DNA of 64,000 bases from Streptomyces marokkonensis (GTDB lineage Bacteria; Actinomycetota; Actinomycetes; Streptomycetales; Streptomycetaceae), in NCBI RefSeq assembly GCF_008312835.1, contig NZ_VSKS01000015.1, positions 62,001 to 126,000 of the forward strand. The letters run 5' to 3'. Below the pieces are notes generated by a model, which ran no database searches, was not told the origin of the DNA, and saw nothing but the letters and a program-made list of their open reading frames with translations. The translations under genes and the position numbers were made by a program. Shown in pieces: positions 9,754 to 17,163 of this stretch; within the stretch, counting starts at the first letter, position 1, and every line of letters begins with the position of its first letter.

Positions 9754-10065
9754 ATGAGCGTGAGCGTGGGCGGTGAGAGGGCCGTACCGGCGGAACGTCG
9801 GGGGACGGAGGTGTCGGGTGGCGCGGTGCGCGCCCTGGCCGATCTCGCGCCCGGCGCCCGGGCCACGGTGGTCGAGGTCGTCGCGGACGCGGCGCCGGAC
9901 ACGGCCCGCCGACTGGGCGCGCTCGGCTTCACGCCCGGAACGGTGGTGGAGGTCGTACGCCGTGCGCCGCTGCGCGACCCGGCCGTCTACCGGGTCAAGG
10001 ACTACGAGGTGTGCCTGCGCAGGGCCCAGGCCGCGTGCGTGCACACAACGGAGGTGGACCAGTGA
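9754..10065 (+). CDS. feoA: FeoA, small SH3-like ferrous-iron transport protein
   Basis: 103 residues in FeoA form: ALADLAPGARATVVEVVADAAPDTARRLGALGFTPGTVVEVVRRAPLRDPAVYRVKDYEVCLRRAQAACV, an SH3-like beta barrel ending in the usual R-x-x-A pattern. It is a cytoplasmic accessory of FeoB. The ATG is preferred over further upstream starts because GGAG precedes it at good spacing. It overlaps feoB (GTGA), and an iron box lies upstream. Confidence 0.9.
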   Translation: MSVSVGGERAVPAERRGTEVSGGAVRALADLAPGARATVVEVVADAAPDTARRLGALGFTPGTVVEVVRRAPLRDPAVYRVKDYEVCLRRAQAACVHTTEVDQ

Positions 10066-12014
10066 CAGCGGGCTGCCACGAGCCCGGTGACACAGGCGCG
10101 GTCACGACCGGGGAGGCGCGCATCGCCCTGGTCGGCAGCCCGAACGCGGGCAAGACCAGCGTCTTCAACGCCCTGACGGGCCTGCACGCCAGGACCGGCA
10201 ACTACCCCGGCGTCACCGTGTCCCGTTACGTGGGCACCTGCCGGGCCGGCGGCCGCGGTCATGTGATCGAGGACCTGCCCGGCACGTACAGCCTGGAGCC
10301 GATCAGCCCGGACGAGCAGGTCACCGTCGATGCCCTGGACGGCCGGCTGGACGCCGCACCGCGGCCGGACGCGCTGCTCCTCGTCGTGGACGCCACCACT
10401 CTGCGCAGGTCGCTGACGCTGGTCGCGCAGGTCCTCTCGCGCTCCCTGCCGACCTGCGTCGTCGTCACCTTCACCGACGAACTCGCCCTGCGCCGGGGCC
10501 ACCTGGACCTCGACGCGCTCTCCCGGGCGCTGGGCGTCCCGGTGCTCCCCGTCGTCGGTCACCGTGGCCTGGGCACCGGGCAGCTGCGTGAGGAGATCTC
10601 CGCATGGCGGTCCTGGCCGGTCCCCGTCCTGGCACCGCCCACCGACCCGGCCGAACTGGACGCCTGGGCGGAGTCGGTTCTCGCCTTCGCCGAGTACCGC
10701 CCCGCCGAGCGTCACAGGGCCACCCAGCGCCTCGACTCCGTGCTGCTGCACCCCGTGTGGGGGTCGGTCGTCTTCTTCGCGGTCATGATGGCCTTCTTCC
10801 AGACCGTGTTCACGCTGGCGGCACCACTCCAGGGTCATGTGGAGTCGCTGTTCGGCCGGCTGTCCGCCCTCGTCGACGACCACGTCACCAACCGGTGGCT
10901 GTCCGGACTTCTCGGTGACGCCATCATCGGCGGGGTCGGCGGCGTCCTCGTCTTCGTCCCGCAGATCATGCTGCTGTTCCTGCTCCTCGCCCTGCTGGAA
11001 GGCGTCGGCTACTTGTCACGGGCGGCGTTCCTGATGGACCGCGTGATGGCGCGCGCCGGGCTGGAGGGGCGGGCCTTCGTGGCCCTTCTGTCGTCGTTCG
11101 CCTGCGCGATCCCCGGCATCATGGCCACCCGCACCCTGCCCTCGGCCAAGGACCGGCTCGCCACCATGATGGCCGCCCCGCTGATGACCTGCTCCGCCCG
11201 GCTGCCGGTCTACGTGCTGCTGATCGGGCTGCTCGTCGAACCGTCCGCCACGGTCGGCCCGTTCGGCGCCCAAGGACTGGTCATGTTCGGCCTGTACCTG
11301 CTCGGTGCCGTCTCGGCGATGACCGCCGCCTGGGTGATGAAGAAGGTCACCGACCGGGGCGGCACGCCCATGCCGTTCTTCATGGAGATGCCGCCCTACC
11401 GGCTGCCCGCGCCGCGTCACGTGCTCCTGGCGATGTGGTCCTCCGCCCGGGCCTTCCTGCGCAAGTGCTCGACCGTCATCGTCGCCACCTCCATCGCGCT
11501 GTGGCTGGCGCTGAACCTGCCGCTGCACTCCCCCGCCCAGATGCGGGCGGCCGGCGTCGACACCGCCGACTCCGTGGCCGTGTCCGCCTACACCATCGAT
11601 CACAGCTACGCGGCCGGCTTCGGCCGGCTGGTCTCCCCCGTGTTCGACCCGCTGGGCTTCGACTGGCGCGTCAACGTGGGTGTCCTGTCGGCCCAGTCGG
11701 CCCGGGAGACCTTCGTCGCCACCCTCGGACAGGTCGCCGCCGCCGAGAACCCCGAGGATCCGGCCGCCGCGCTGCAGACCATGACCCACCAGGACGGACC
11801 GCAGGCGGGCCGTCAGGTGTTCACCGCGCCCACGATCGCGGCACTGCTGGTCTGGTTCGCCTACGCGTTGCAGTGCATGGCCACCGTCGCGGTCATCCGG
11901 CGGGAGACCGGTACCTGGAAGTGGCCGGCGGTCGCCTTCACCTGCCTGACCGTCACGGCCTGGCTCATGGCGTATCTCGCCCATACGATCACCGCGGCTC
12001 TGACGGGTGGGTGA
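10062..12014 (+). CDS. feoB: FeoB, ferrous-iron transporter with GTPase domain
   Basis: 650 residues. The N-terminal G domain has GSPNAGKTS (25-33) and DLPGTYS. The G4 position reads TFTDEL, so the usual Asn of NxxD is Thr. A helical linker leads to the polytopic channel with the two Gate repeats, including AFVALLSSFACAIPGIMATRT with its conserved Cys, and a matching second half (VNVGVLSAQSARETFVATLGQV). It carries Fe2+ across the inner membrane. The start overlaps feoA, so expression is coupled and presumably controlled by the upstream iron box. Confidence 0.95.
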   Translation: MTAGCHEPGDTGAVTTGEARIALVGSPNAGKTSVFNALTGLHARTGNYPGVTVSRYVGTCRAGGRGHVIEDLPGTYSLEPISPDEQVTVDALDGRLDAAPRPDALLLVVDATTLRRSLTLVAQVLSRSLPTCVVVTFTDELALRRGHLDLDALSRALGVPVLPVVGHRGLGTGQLREEISAWRSWPVPVLAPPTDPAELDAWAESVLAFAEYRPAERHRATQRLDSVLLHPVWGSVVFFAVMMAFFQTVFTLAAPLQGHVESLFGRLSALVDDHVTNRWLSGLLGDAIIGGVGGVLVFVPQIMLLFLLLALLEGVGYLSRAAFLMDRVMARAGLEGRAFVALLSSFACAIPGIMATRTLPSAKDRLATMMAAPLMTCSARLPVYVLLIGLLVEPSATVGPFGAQGLVMFGLYLLGAVSAMTAAWVMKKVTDRGGTPMPFFMEMPPYRLPAPRHVLLAMWSSARAFLRKCSTVIVATSIALWLALNLPLHSPAQMRAAGVDTADSVAVSAYTIDHSYAAGFGRLVSPVFDPLGFDWRVNVGVLSAQSARETFVATLGQVAAAENPEDPAAALQTMTHQDGPQAGRQVFTAPTIAALLVWFAYALQCMATVAVIRRETGTWKWPAVAFTCLTVTAWLMAYLAHTITAALTGG

Positions 12015-12023
12015 GCAGCACCC

Positions 12024-12587
12024 ATGATTCCCCTGCATCCCCAGCCCGTCGCCGGCCACCCGGACCGGCTGCGCTGGATCGTCCCCGCCGGGGTCCTCAC
12101 CTGGACGGGAGCACCGGCCTCGGTGCCGGCGCCGCTGGCGGCGCTGCTCGCGGACGGCACCCTCGCCCACATCGCCGTCGAACCCGCGGTCGTCGTCATG
12201 CGGCTCGGCGAGGGCCACTCCTGGCGGGCGGACGGATCCCGGGTGCGCACCGCGCTGCACAAGGCGCTGGAGGATCCAGCGGGTTGGAGCCCCGCCGCCG
12301 ATGCCGGCGGCGGCCGGTCCCGCGACGACACGTCGCTCCACACCGCCGCACGGAACCTCATCGCCGGGCCCGTGGGCGAACGCGCCCGCGCGCACGGCGG
12401 CGCGATCGAACTGGTCGGCGTGCACGACGGCGTCGTCACCGTGCGACTCGGCGGCGCCTGCCACGGCTGTCCGGCCGCCTGGCTCACCCTTCACCAGTGG
12501 CTGGAGCGCCTGCTGCGCCGGCAGTGCCCCCAGCTCGTCGAGGTCCGGCAGGCCGGACCGGGCCGCCCACGCTTCACCGGACGGTGA
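12024..12587 (+). CDS. NifU-like iron-sulfur scaffold protein in feo operon
   Basis: 187 residues. The C-terminal half is a NifU C-terminal (Nfu) domain: [37 protein letters not shown], with the cluster-binding CHGC (Cys146, Cys149). The N-terminal ~90 residues resemble the Nfu N-terminal fold, with [33 protein letters not shown]. It starts 9 bp after feoB and is clearly co-transcribed. It probably receives or stores imported iron as an Fe-S cluster. Such feoAB-nfu arrangements occur in other actinobacteria. Confidence 0.85.
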   Translation: MIPLHPQPVAGHPDRLRWIVPAGVLTWTGAPASVPAPLAALLADGTLAHIAVEPAVVVMRLGEGHSWRADGSRVRTALHKALEDPAGWSPAADAGGGRSRDDTSLHTAARNLIAGPVGERARAHGGAIELVGVHDGVVTVRLGGACHGCPAAWLTLHQWLERLLRRQCPQLVEVRQAGPGRPRFTGR

Positions 12588-12612
12588 AGGGCCGCGCGAC
12601 CGCGTCACCGGC

Positions 12613-12876
12613 TCAGGTGAGCGGCCAGGGGCGCAGGGCGGCGTCGGCCATCTCCTGGAGCTCGTCGCGGGCGACACCGCTCGCGGCCTGCACGGCGATG
12701 CCGAATGCCAAGGTGGTGACGTAGCGCGCCAGCAGCCTCGGGTCGGCATCCGAAGGCAGATCGCCGTCGGCGACGGCCCGCTCGAACCTCTCCCGGAGGC
12801 GGGAGCACCCGTCGTTGCGCCAGGCGGCGAGCAGGTCGCGGACCCCTCGCCCGGGCTCGCTGGTGGCCAGAGCGCC
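12613..12876 (-). pseudogene. 3' remnant of a TetR-family regulator gene
   Basis: The last ~88 codons of a TetR gene, reading [18 protein letters not shown]... then RARFERAV-like text and [31 protein letters not shown], which is a typical TetR C-terminal ligand domain. The DNA-binding N-terminus is missing: upstream of position ~12876 the same DNA becomes the 3' end of an SDR gene on the other strand. No start codon with coding sense remains. Confidence 0.75.
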
Positions 12877-13050
12877 CCCGACCCGGAGAAGGCCGCCGGT
12901 CTCAGGCAGCACCTGGCGTCGCAGGTGCCGCTGGGCCGGCTCGGGCGCCCGGACGAGATCGCCGCCGCCGTGGCCTTCCTCGCGTCCGAACAGAGCAGCT
13001 TCATCACCGGTACGAGCCTGTACGCCGACGGAGGCCTCAACCAGATCTAG
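12871..13050 (+). pseudogene. 3' remnant of an SDR oxidoreductase gene
   Basis: The last ~59 codons of a short-chain dehydrogenase: [20 protein letters not shown], then [33 protein letters not shown] and a stop. This is the classic SDR C-terminal block. The Rossmann motif and catalytic Tyr/Lys are absent. It abuts the TetR remnant head-to-head, the arrangement left when a deletion removes the shared 5' region of a divergent TetR/SDR pair. Confidence 0.8.
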
Positions 13051-13149
13051 GGGCCCCTGGGCCGACGCCTCGAGCGGGACGCGGGCACCCCGGCCGGCCC
13101 GGGGCACCCGGGGGCACACGGTACGACCGTGGGCCGACAGGCGAGCGGT

Positions 13150-13758
13150 TCACCGTCGGCTCGCCGATCGCGGCGGCCGGTGGGGGTCGGTGCGCACGTG
13201 CGCGCGCACCCCTTGGAGGCCGAAGAGGATGAGAAGCTCCACCACACCGCCGGAAGCGCTGCCCAGCCAGTGCGGCACGGACGTGTCGAACTCGGCCACC
13301 TCGCCGGGGGACAGTGTCAGGTCGCGTTCGCCGAGTACGAGGCGCAGACGGCCGTTGAGCACGTACAGCCATTCGAAGCCTTCGTGGGTCTGCGGGGTCG
13401 GCTCGGGTGCCTGCGGCCGGGCAGGGATGATCATCTTGAAGGCGTGCACGCCGCCCGGTCTGCGGGACAGCGGCACGAAGGTCATGCCGTACCGGCTGAT
13501 CGGCTTGAGGTGGATCCGGGGGTCGCCGGTGCGCGGGGCGCCGACCAGGTCGTCCAGCGGGACGTCGTACGTGCGCGCCAGGGGCAGCAGCAGCTCCAGC
13601 GTCGCCCGGCGCTGCCCGCTCTCCAGCCGGGAGAGGGTGCTCTCCGACACGCCGGTCGTCGCCGAGAGGTCGGCGAGTGTGATGCCGCGCTCACGGCGCA
13701 GTGCGCGCAATCGCGCCCCCACCGCGCCCAGCACCTCGTCGTCCGTCCTGTGGTCCAT
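13150..13758 (-). CDS. XRE-family regulator with C-terminal cupin
   Basis: A 202-residue protein from the chosen ATG (a TTG eight codons upstream is possible). Residues ~8-65 are an XRE helix-turn-helix (LRALRRERGITLADLSATTG, VSESTLSRLESGQRRATLELL). The rest is a cupin barrel with GFEWLYVLNGRLRLVLGERDLTLSPGEVAEFDTSVPHWLG. Such proteins sense a small molecule in the cupin and regulate neighbouring genes. The next gene upstream is separated by a strong terminator, and the downstream neighbour is an SDR remnant, so the target is not evident. Confidence 0.88.
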   Translation of the reverse strand: MDHRTDDEVLGAVGARLRALRRERGITLADLSATTGVSESTLSRLESGQRRATLELLLPLARTYDVPLDDLVGAPRTGDPRIHLKPISRYGMTFVPLSRRPGGVHAFKMIIPARPQAPEPTPQTHEGFEWLYVLNGRLRLVLGERDLTLSPGEVAEFDTSVPHWLGSASGGVVELLILFGLQGVRAHVRTDPHRPPRSASRR

Positions 13759-13816
13759 CGGTCCATGTTGCCCTGGTCGCAAGAATTCCGTGCCGGAACC
13801 GCCGGGCCCGGTCGCA

Positions 13817-13859
13817 GGTGACCCCGGCGGGTCCGCTGCCCGGACCCGCCGGGGTCACC
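13817..13859 (-). terminator. Perfect 19-bp hairpin terminator
   Basis: Arms GGTGACCCCGGCGGGTCCG and its exact complement enclose a 5-base loop, 18 bp past the stop of the secreted propeller gene and ~58 bp before the XRE-cupin start. One of the strongest hairpins in the window; it isolates the two minus-strand genes. Confidence 0.88.
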
Positions 13860-13877
13860 CGGTGCCGGCCGCTGCGT

Positions 13878-14834
13878 TCACCCCGCCTGCGGGCACGTGG
13901 GATCGGCGATCGCCGAGACCGTGTAGGGGGGCTCGCCAGGCGGATCGTCGAGCTGGCTGTTGACGACGTACAACCGGCAGCCGTGCCGCGCGAGCGTGGT
14001 GGGCAGGTCGAACCGCTCACCGGTGATGCGGTGCCGCACCACTCCCGCGCGCAGGTCCGCGCTCAGCTCCGCGACGTACACCCCGTTCGGGGCGCCGTGG
14101 TTGAGCACCGCGTACAGGGTGCGGCCACGCAGCACCATGCCGTCGGCGCCGAACGACTCACCGCCCATCTGCACCTGTTCCACGGCGCGCGTGGCGGTGT
14201 CCACACGCCAGAGCGCCTCCGTGCCGTTGGACGCCACCAGCAGCGTCTCGCCCGCACGGTCGGCCACGATCCCGTTGAGGAGCCAGTACTGCGCCGGGAA
14301 CTGCGGGAAGGCGCTGCGGATGTCGAGCCACGGACGCATCGGGCCGAGCCGGCCGTGCCGGAGCTCGGCCCGGTGGACGACGGGGTTGGCCCAGTCGGTG
14401 GCGTACACCGCGTCCTCGGTGATCACCAGGTCGTTGAGATCCGCCGGGCCGAGCGGGCCGTCCTGGGCCGCACGCCGGGCCAGCAGCCGCCCTCTCGCGT
14501 CGTGGACCGTGAGGCTCGCGCCGCCGACGGAGTGGACGCGGCCCCGTTGGTCGGTGTGCACACCCAGGGTGCTGGTGCGGTCGTCGATGCCCCGAGCGGG
14601 GAACGGACGCAGCCCGGGGTCGCTCACGTGGCCCCGGAACAGGCGGCCCGTACCGTCGGACGACACGTACACCGTGCCGTCCCGCGCCACGGTGATGCCC
14701 TCGGGCAGGACGCCGGGTGCCCGCGAGACGACGTAGGTGTCGGGAAGGTCCCGGGCGCCGGCCGTGCCGGTCTGACCGGTCACCGCGAGGAGCACCGAGG
14801 CTCCCAGGCAGAGCAAACGTGTCGTCATGTGCAT
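13878..14834 (-). CDS. Secreted SMP-30/NHL-like beta-propeller protein
   Basis: 318 residues. A Sec signal peptide at the N-terminus (MHMTTRLLCLGASVLLAVTG, cleavage probably after TAGA) leads into repeats of the propeller type: PEGITVARDGTVYVSSDGTGRLFRG, DLNDLVITEDAVYATDWANP, LLNGIVADRAGETLLVASNG, ADGMVLRGRTLYAVLNHG. Proteins of this layout are exported lactonase/gluconolactonase-like or ScyD/ScyE-like; some are mislabelled superoxide dismutases. No catalytic assignment is possible. GGAGG lies seven bases before the chosen ATG. It is divergent from an ArsR-type regulator with a palindrome in between, suggesting it is that regulator's target. Confidence 0.75.
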   Translation of the reverse strand: MHMTTRLLCLGASVLLAVTGQTGTAGARDLPDTYVVSRAPGVLPEGITVARDGTVYVSSDGTGRLFRGHVSDPGLRPFPARGIDDRTSTLGVHTDQRGRVHSVGGASLTVHDARGRLLARRAAQDGPLGPADLNDLVITEDAVYATDWANPVVHRAELRHGRLGPMRPWLDIRSAFPQFPAQYWLLNGIVADRAGETLLVASNGTEALWRVDTATRAVEQVQMGGESFGADGMVLRGRTLYAVLNHGAPNGVYVAELSADLRAGVVRHRITGERFDLPTTLARHGCRLYVVNSQLDDPPGEPPYTVSAIADPTCPQAG

Positions 14835-14919
14835 GGATGGACCTCCAGAAGCAGCCGTGAACGCGAGGGTTCGTCGAGCGACTCCCCCAGGCTGGTCCAC
14901 GTCGTGCGACGACGCCCGG

Positions 14920-14941
14920 CTTTTCAACCCTGGTCGAAAAG
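14920..14941. promoter_or_regulatory. 22-bp palindrome, candidate ArsR operator
   Basis: CTTTTC-N10-GAAAAG with further symmetry inside (18 of 22 positions palindromic), notably A/T-rich for this genome. It lies between the divergent propeller and ArsR/DUF5937 genes, 26 bp before the latter's start, where an autoregulatory winged-helix protein would bind. Confidence 0.5.
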
Positions 14942-14967
14942 CTCGGTGCTGCCGATAATCGGTGCTC

Positions 14968-15966
14968 GTGATCCGTCTGCATTTCTCGGCCGCCGACCTG
15001 CGCCGCATCGTGCTCGCGCCGCGTCCCGACGCCCTGTTCGAGACGGCGCTCAGCGTGCGTCTGCTGCTGGGCGCGCCGACGGTGCACCACGGGCGCCGTG
15101 CCAGAGTGCTGCGGTGGCGGCGTGCGATGAGTGACACACCCGTGAGCCGGGCGGGGATCCTGGCGGACCTGGTCCGTCGAGACGACTACGTCCCCGACTT
15201 CCTGCTGCAGCCGAACGCCTCCTGTTTCAGCGACGCGGTCGAGTCGGCCCATGCCGTCCCCGCCCCGCGACTGCGCCAGGATCTGGTGCAGCTCATCGAG
15301 CTGTCAGGGTCCATGGGGCGGCTCAACGGCCAACTCCCCGGCGGTGACAGACGGCTGCGCGAACTCGCGGAGGGAAGTCCCCGCAGCCGCGACGCCCTCG
15401 CTCGGGACCTGCGCCTCTACCACGGCTCCTCGATCGCCGAGTTGTGGCCCCACGTCACGACGGCCGCCGCGGCGGATCGCGCGCTGCGCGCGGAGATGCT
15501 GTTGCGCGGAGGTGTCGACGCGCTGCTCACCACGCTCGCCCCCTCGTGGCGGTGGCAGCCCCCGACCCTCCACCTGCCCTCGCGCTCCACCTACGACGTG
15601 CCGCTGTGCGGACGCGGCCTGCTGCTGGTCCCCTCCTTCTTCGCCGCCAGGCCGTTCGTGGGATACCACCCGGACGAACCGACGGTGCTGGTGTACCCCA
15701 TGAACGACGGGGCCGACGCCACGAACGTGTCCGCCGACGCCCTCGCTCCCCTGCTCGGTCGCACCAGGGCCGCAGTCCTGGCAGCGCTGCGCACACCGGC
15801 CACCACCACGGCCCTGGCCGAACGCACCGGCATCTCGCCGGCCAGTGCCAGCCAGCACGCCACCGTCCTGCGCAACGCCGGACTCGTCCGCACCGAGAGA
15901 ACCGGCACCGCGGTCCTCCACACCCTGCGCCCTCTCGGGCAGGCCCTGCTCGACGGGAGTCCGTAG
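14968..15966 (+). CDS. ArsR-type winged-helix regulator with DUF5937 domain
   Basis: About 332 residues. The N-terminal ~180 match the DUF5937 type (VIRLHFSAADLRRIVLAPRPDALFETALSVRLL...). The C-terminal ~75 form an ArsR winged helix: TRAAVLAALRTPATTTALAE, RTGISPASASQHATVLRNAGLVRTERTGTAVLHTL. Two adjacent GTG codons could start it (14962 or 14968); the second is used because family members start at the VIRLHF block. It is divergent from the secreted propeller gene and ends 7 bp from the convergent epsilon-subunit-like gene. Confidence 0.85.
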   Translation: MIRLHFSAADLRRIVLAPRPDALFETALSVRLLLGAPTVHHGRRARVLRWRRAMSDTPVSRAGILADLVRRDDYVPDFLLQPNASCFSDAVESAHAVPAPRLRQDLVQLIELSGSMGRLNGQLPGGDRRLRELAEGSPRSRDALARDLRLYHGSSIAELWPHVTTAAAADRALRAEMLLRGGVDALLTTLAPSWRWQPPTLHLPSRSTYDVPLCGRGLLLVPSFFAARPFVGYHPDEPTVLVYPMNDGADATNVSADALAPLLGRTRAAVLAALRTPATTTALAERTGISPASASQHATVLRNAGLVRTERTGTAVLHTLRPLGQALLDGSP

Positions 15967-15973
15967 GACCGCC

Positions 15974-16243
15974 TCACACCGGTCCCCGCATCGCACCTGC
16001 CGGTGCGGCAGCGTGCCGTGTGTCCGTCGCGCCAACTGGTCGGGCCCGGTAGTACCGCCGGCGTTCCAGGTGACGCCAGGCCGCGCGCGGGGTGCCGGAG
16101 AGGGGCCGGGTGGGACCACCGGGCTGTGCACCCGCCTGGCGGCGCAGGTGTGCCGGGGCGATGAGGAGGGCGGCGATGTCCGCGCTGGTCGGACGGCCAC
16201 GCTCCACGCGGACGCAGGGAAGGGCTTCCACGGGCATGGACAC
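15974..16243 (-). CDS. Orphan acyl-CoA carboxylase epsilon-like subunit
   Basis: 89 residues with the shape of actinobacterial AccE/PccE: an N-terminal block VRVERGRPTSADIAALLIA, a variable linker, and a C-terminal AAWRHLERRRYYRARP, which resembles the usual aWrr.er...ra..sW end. These small proteins bind the beta subunit of acetyl/propionyl-CoA carboxylases and raise activity. No alpha or beta subunit is nearby. GGGGAGA precedes the GTG start. Placed at the edge of the PKS cluster, it could help malonyl-CoA supply. Called from pattern alone; the protein is short. Confidence 0.6.
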   Translation of the reverse strand: MSMPVEALPCVRVERGRPTSADIAALLIAPAHLRRQAGAQPGGPTRPLSGTPRAAWRHLERRRYYRARPVGATDTRHAAAPAGAMRGPV

Positions 16244-16444
16244 GGGCGTCTCCCCTCGTCGAGCCGGGCCTCCTTCGGGAGAGCCGGCCCGTCCGACGCC
16301 AGGCCCGTCCCGCGGTCAGGGACCGGGTCCGTACGCGGAACTGGGGTCGATGCTGGGGCGCGTACCGGGGCGTGCGTCCTGCCGGTGGGCAAGGCTGTCT
16401 GTCCGCGACGATCTGCCCACTGGTTGCCGGACCCTGGAGTATCC

Positions 16445-17146
16445 GTGAATGATCCGAGCCGAGCCGGGGCCGCGCGCCCCGGGCCGCGCGGCCGCCTGCT
16501 CGCGTACCGGCAGCGGTGTCTCGTCTATCTGACCGGCTGCCTGCTGTTCTCGGGCGGAGCGGCCTGCTTCATCCACGCGGATCTGGGCACCGACCCCCTC
16601 GACGTCTTCGCGCTGGGGGTGCTGGAGCACGCTCCGCTCACCATCGGTGTCGTCCAGGCCCTGGTGGCCCTGGTCTGCCTCGCCGTGTGGGCGGCATGGA
16701 ACCGACGCAGGCCCCCGCTGTCACCGTTCGTCACGTTCTTCCTGTGCGGCAGCCTGATCGACGTCCTGCTGGCCGTCGACGCCGCCGGTCACGTGCCGGT
16801 CCCGGCCGCCGCTCTCATGCTCGTCGGCGTCGCGCTGTGCACCTACGGGTCCGCGCTGATCATCATGAGCGGGGTCGGCATCCGGGCCATGGATCTGGTG
16901 GCCATCTGCATGACGCATCGCTGGCGCTGGCCGTTCTGGACCGCCAAGGGAAGCCTTGAGCTCGTCCTGCTGGTGTGCGGCTACTTCCTGGGCGGGCCCG
17001 TGGGTCTTGGAACCGTCTGCTTCCTGGTGCTGGTCGACACACTGATCCAGCCCTGCATGTACCTGAACGCGCGTCTGTTCTCGCTGCGCAACCACGGACT
17101 GGACCGGCCTGCGCCGGTGCCCGCGTGCAGTCCCGACCCCGCCTGA
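16445..17146 (+). CDS. YczE/YyaS/YitT-like integral membrane protein
   Basis: 233 residues with five to six hydrophobic segments and little else: VYLTGCLLFSGGAACFIHAD, LGTDPLDVFALGVLEH, ITIGV-like text, then ALMLVGVALCTYGSALIIMS, GVGIRAMDLVAI. The short G-T-DP-D motif after the first helix is typical of the YczE group. In Bacillus amyloliquefaciens a yczE gene is reported to be needed for trans-AT polyketide production, by an unknown mechanism. Here it heads a plus-strand run with the KAS III-like and thioesterase genes, suggesting it belongs to the cluster. The GTG start follows no strong ribosome site, so the start is uncertain. The ~200 bp before it show no other feature. Confidence 0.78.
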   Translation: MNDPSRAGAARPGPRGRLLAYRQRCLVYLTGCLLFSGGAACFIHADLGTDPLDVFALGVLEHAPLTIGVVQALVALVCLAVWAAWNRRRPPLSPFVTFFLCGSLIDVLLAVDAAGHVPVPAAALMLVGVALCTYGSALIIMSGVGIRAMDLVAICMTHRWRWPFWTAKGSLELVLLVCGYFLGGPVGLGTVCFLVLVDTLIQPCMYLNARLFSLRNHGLDRPAPVPACSPDPA

Positions 17147-17163
17147 GCGAAAGGCTTTCGACG

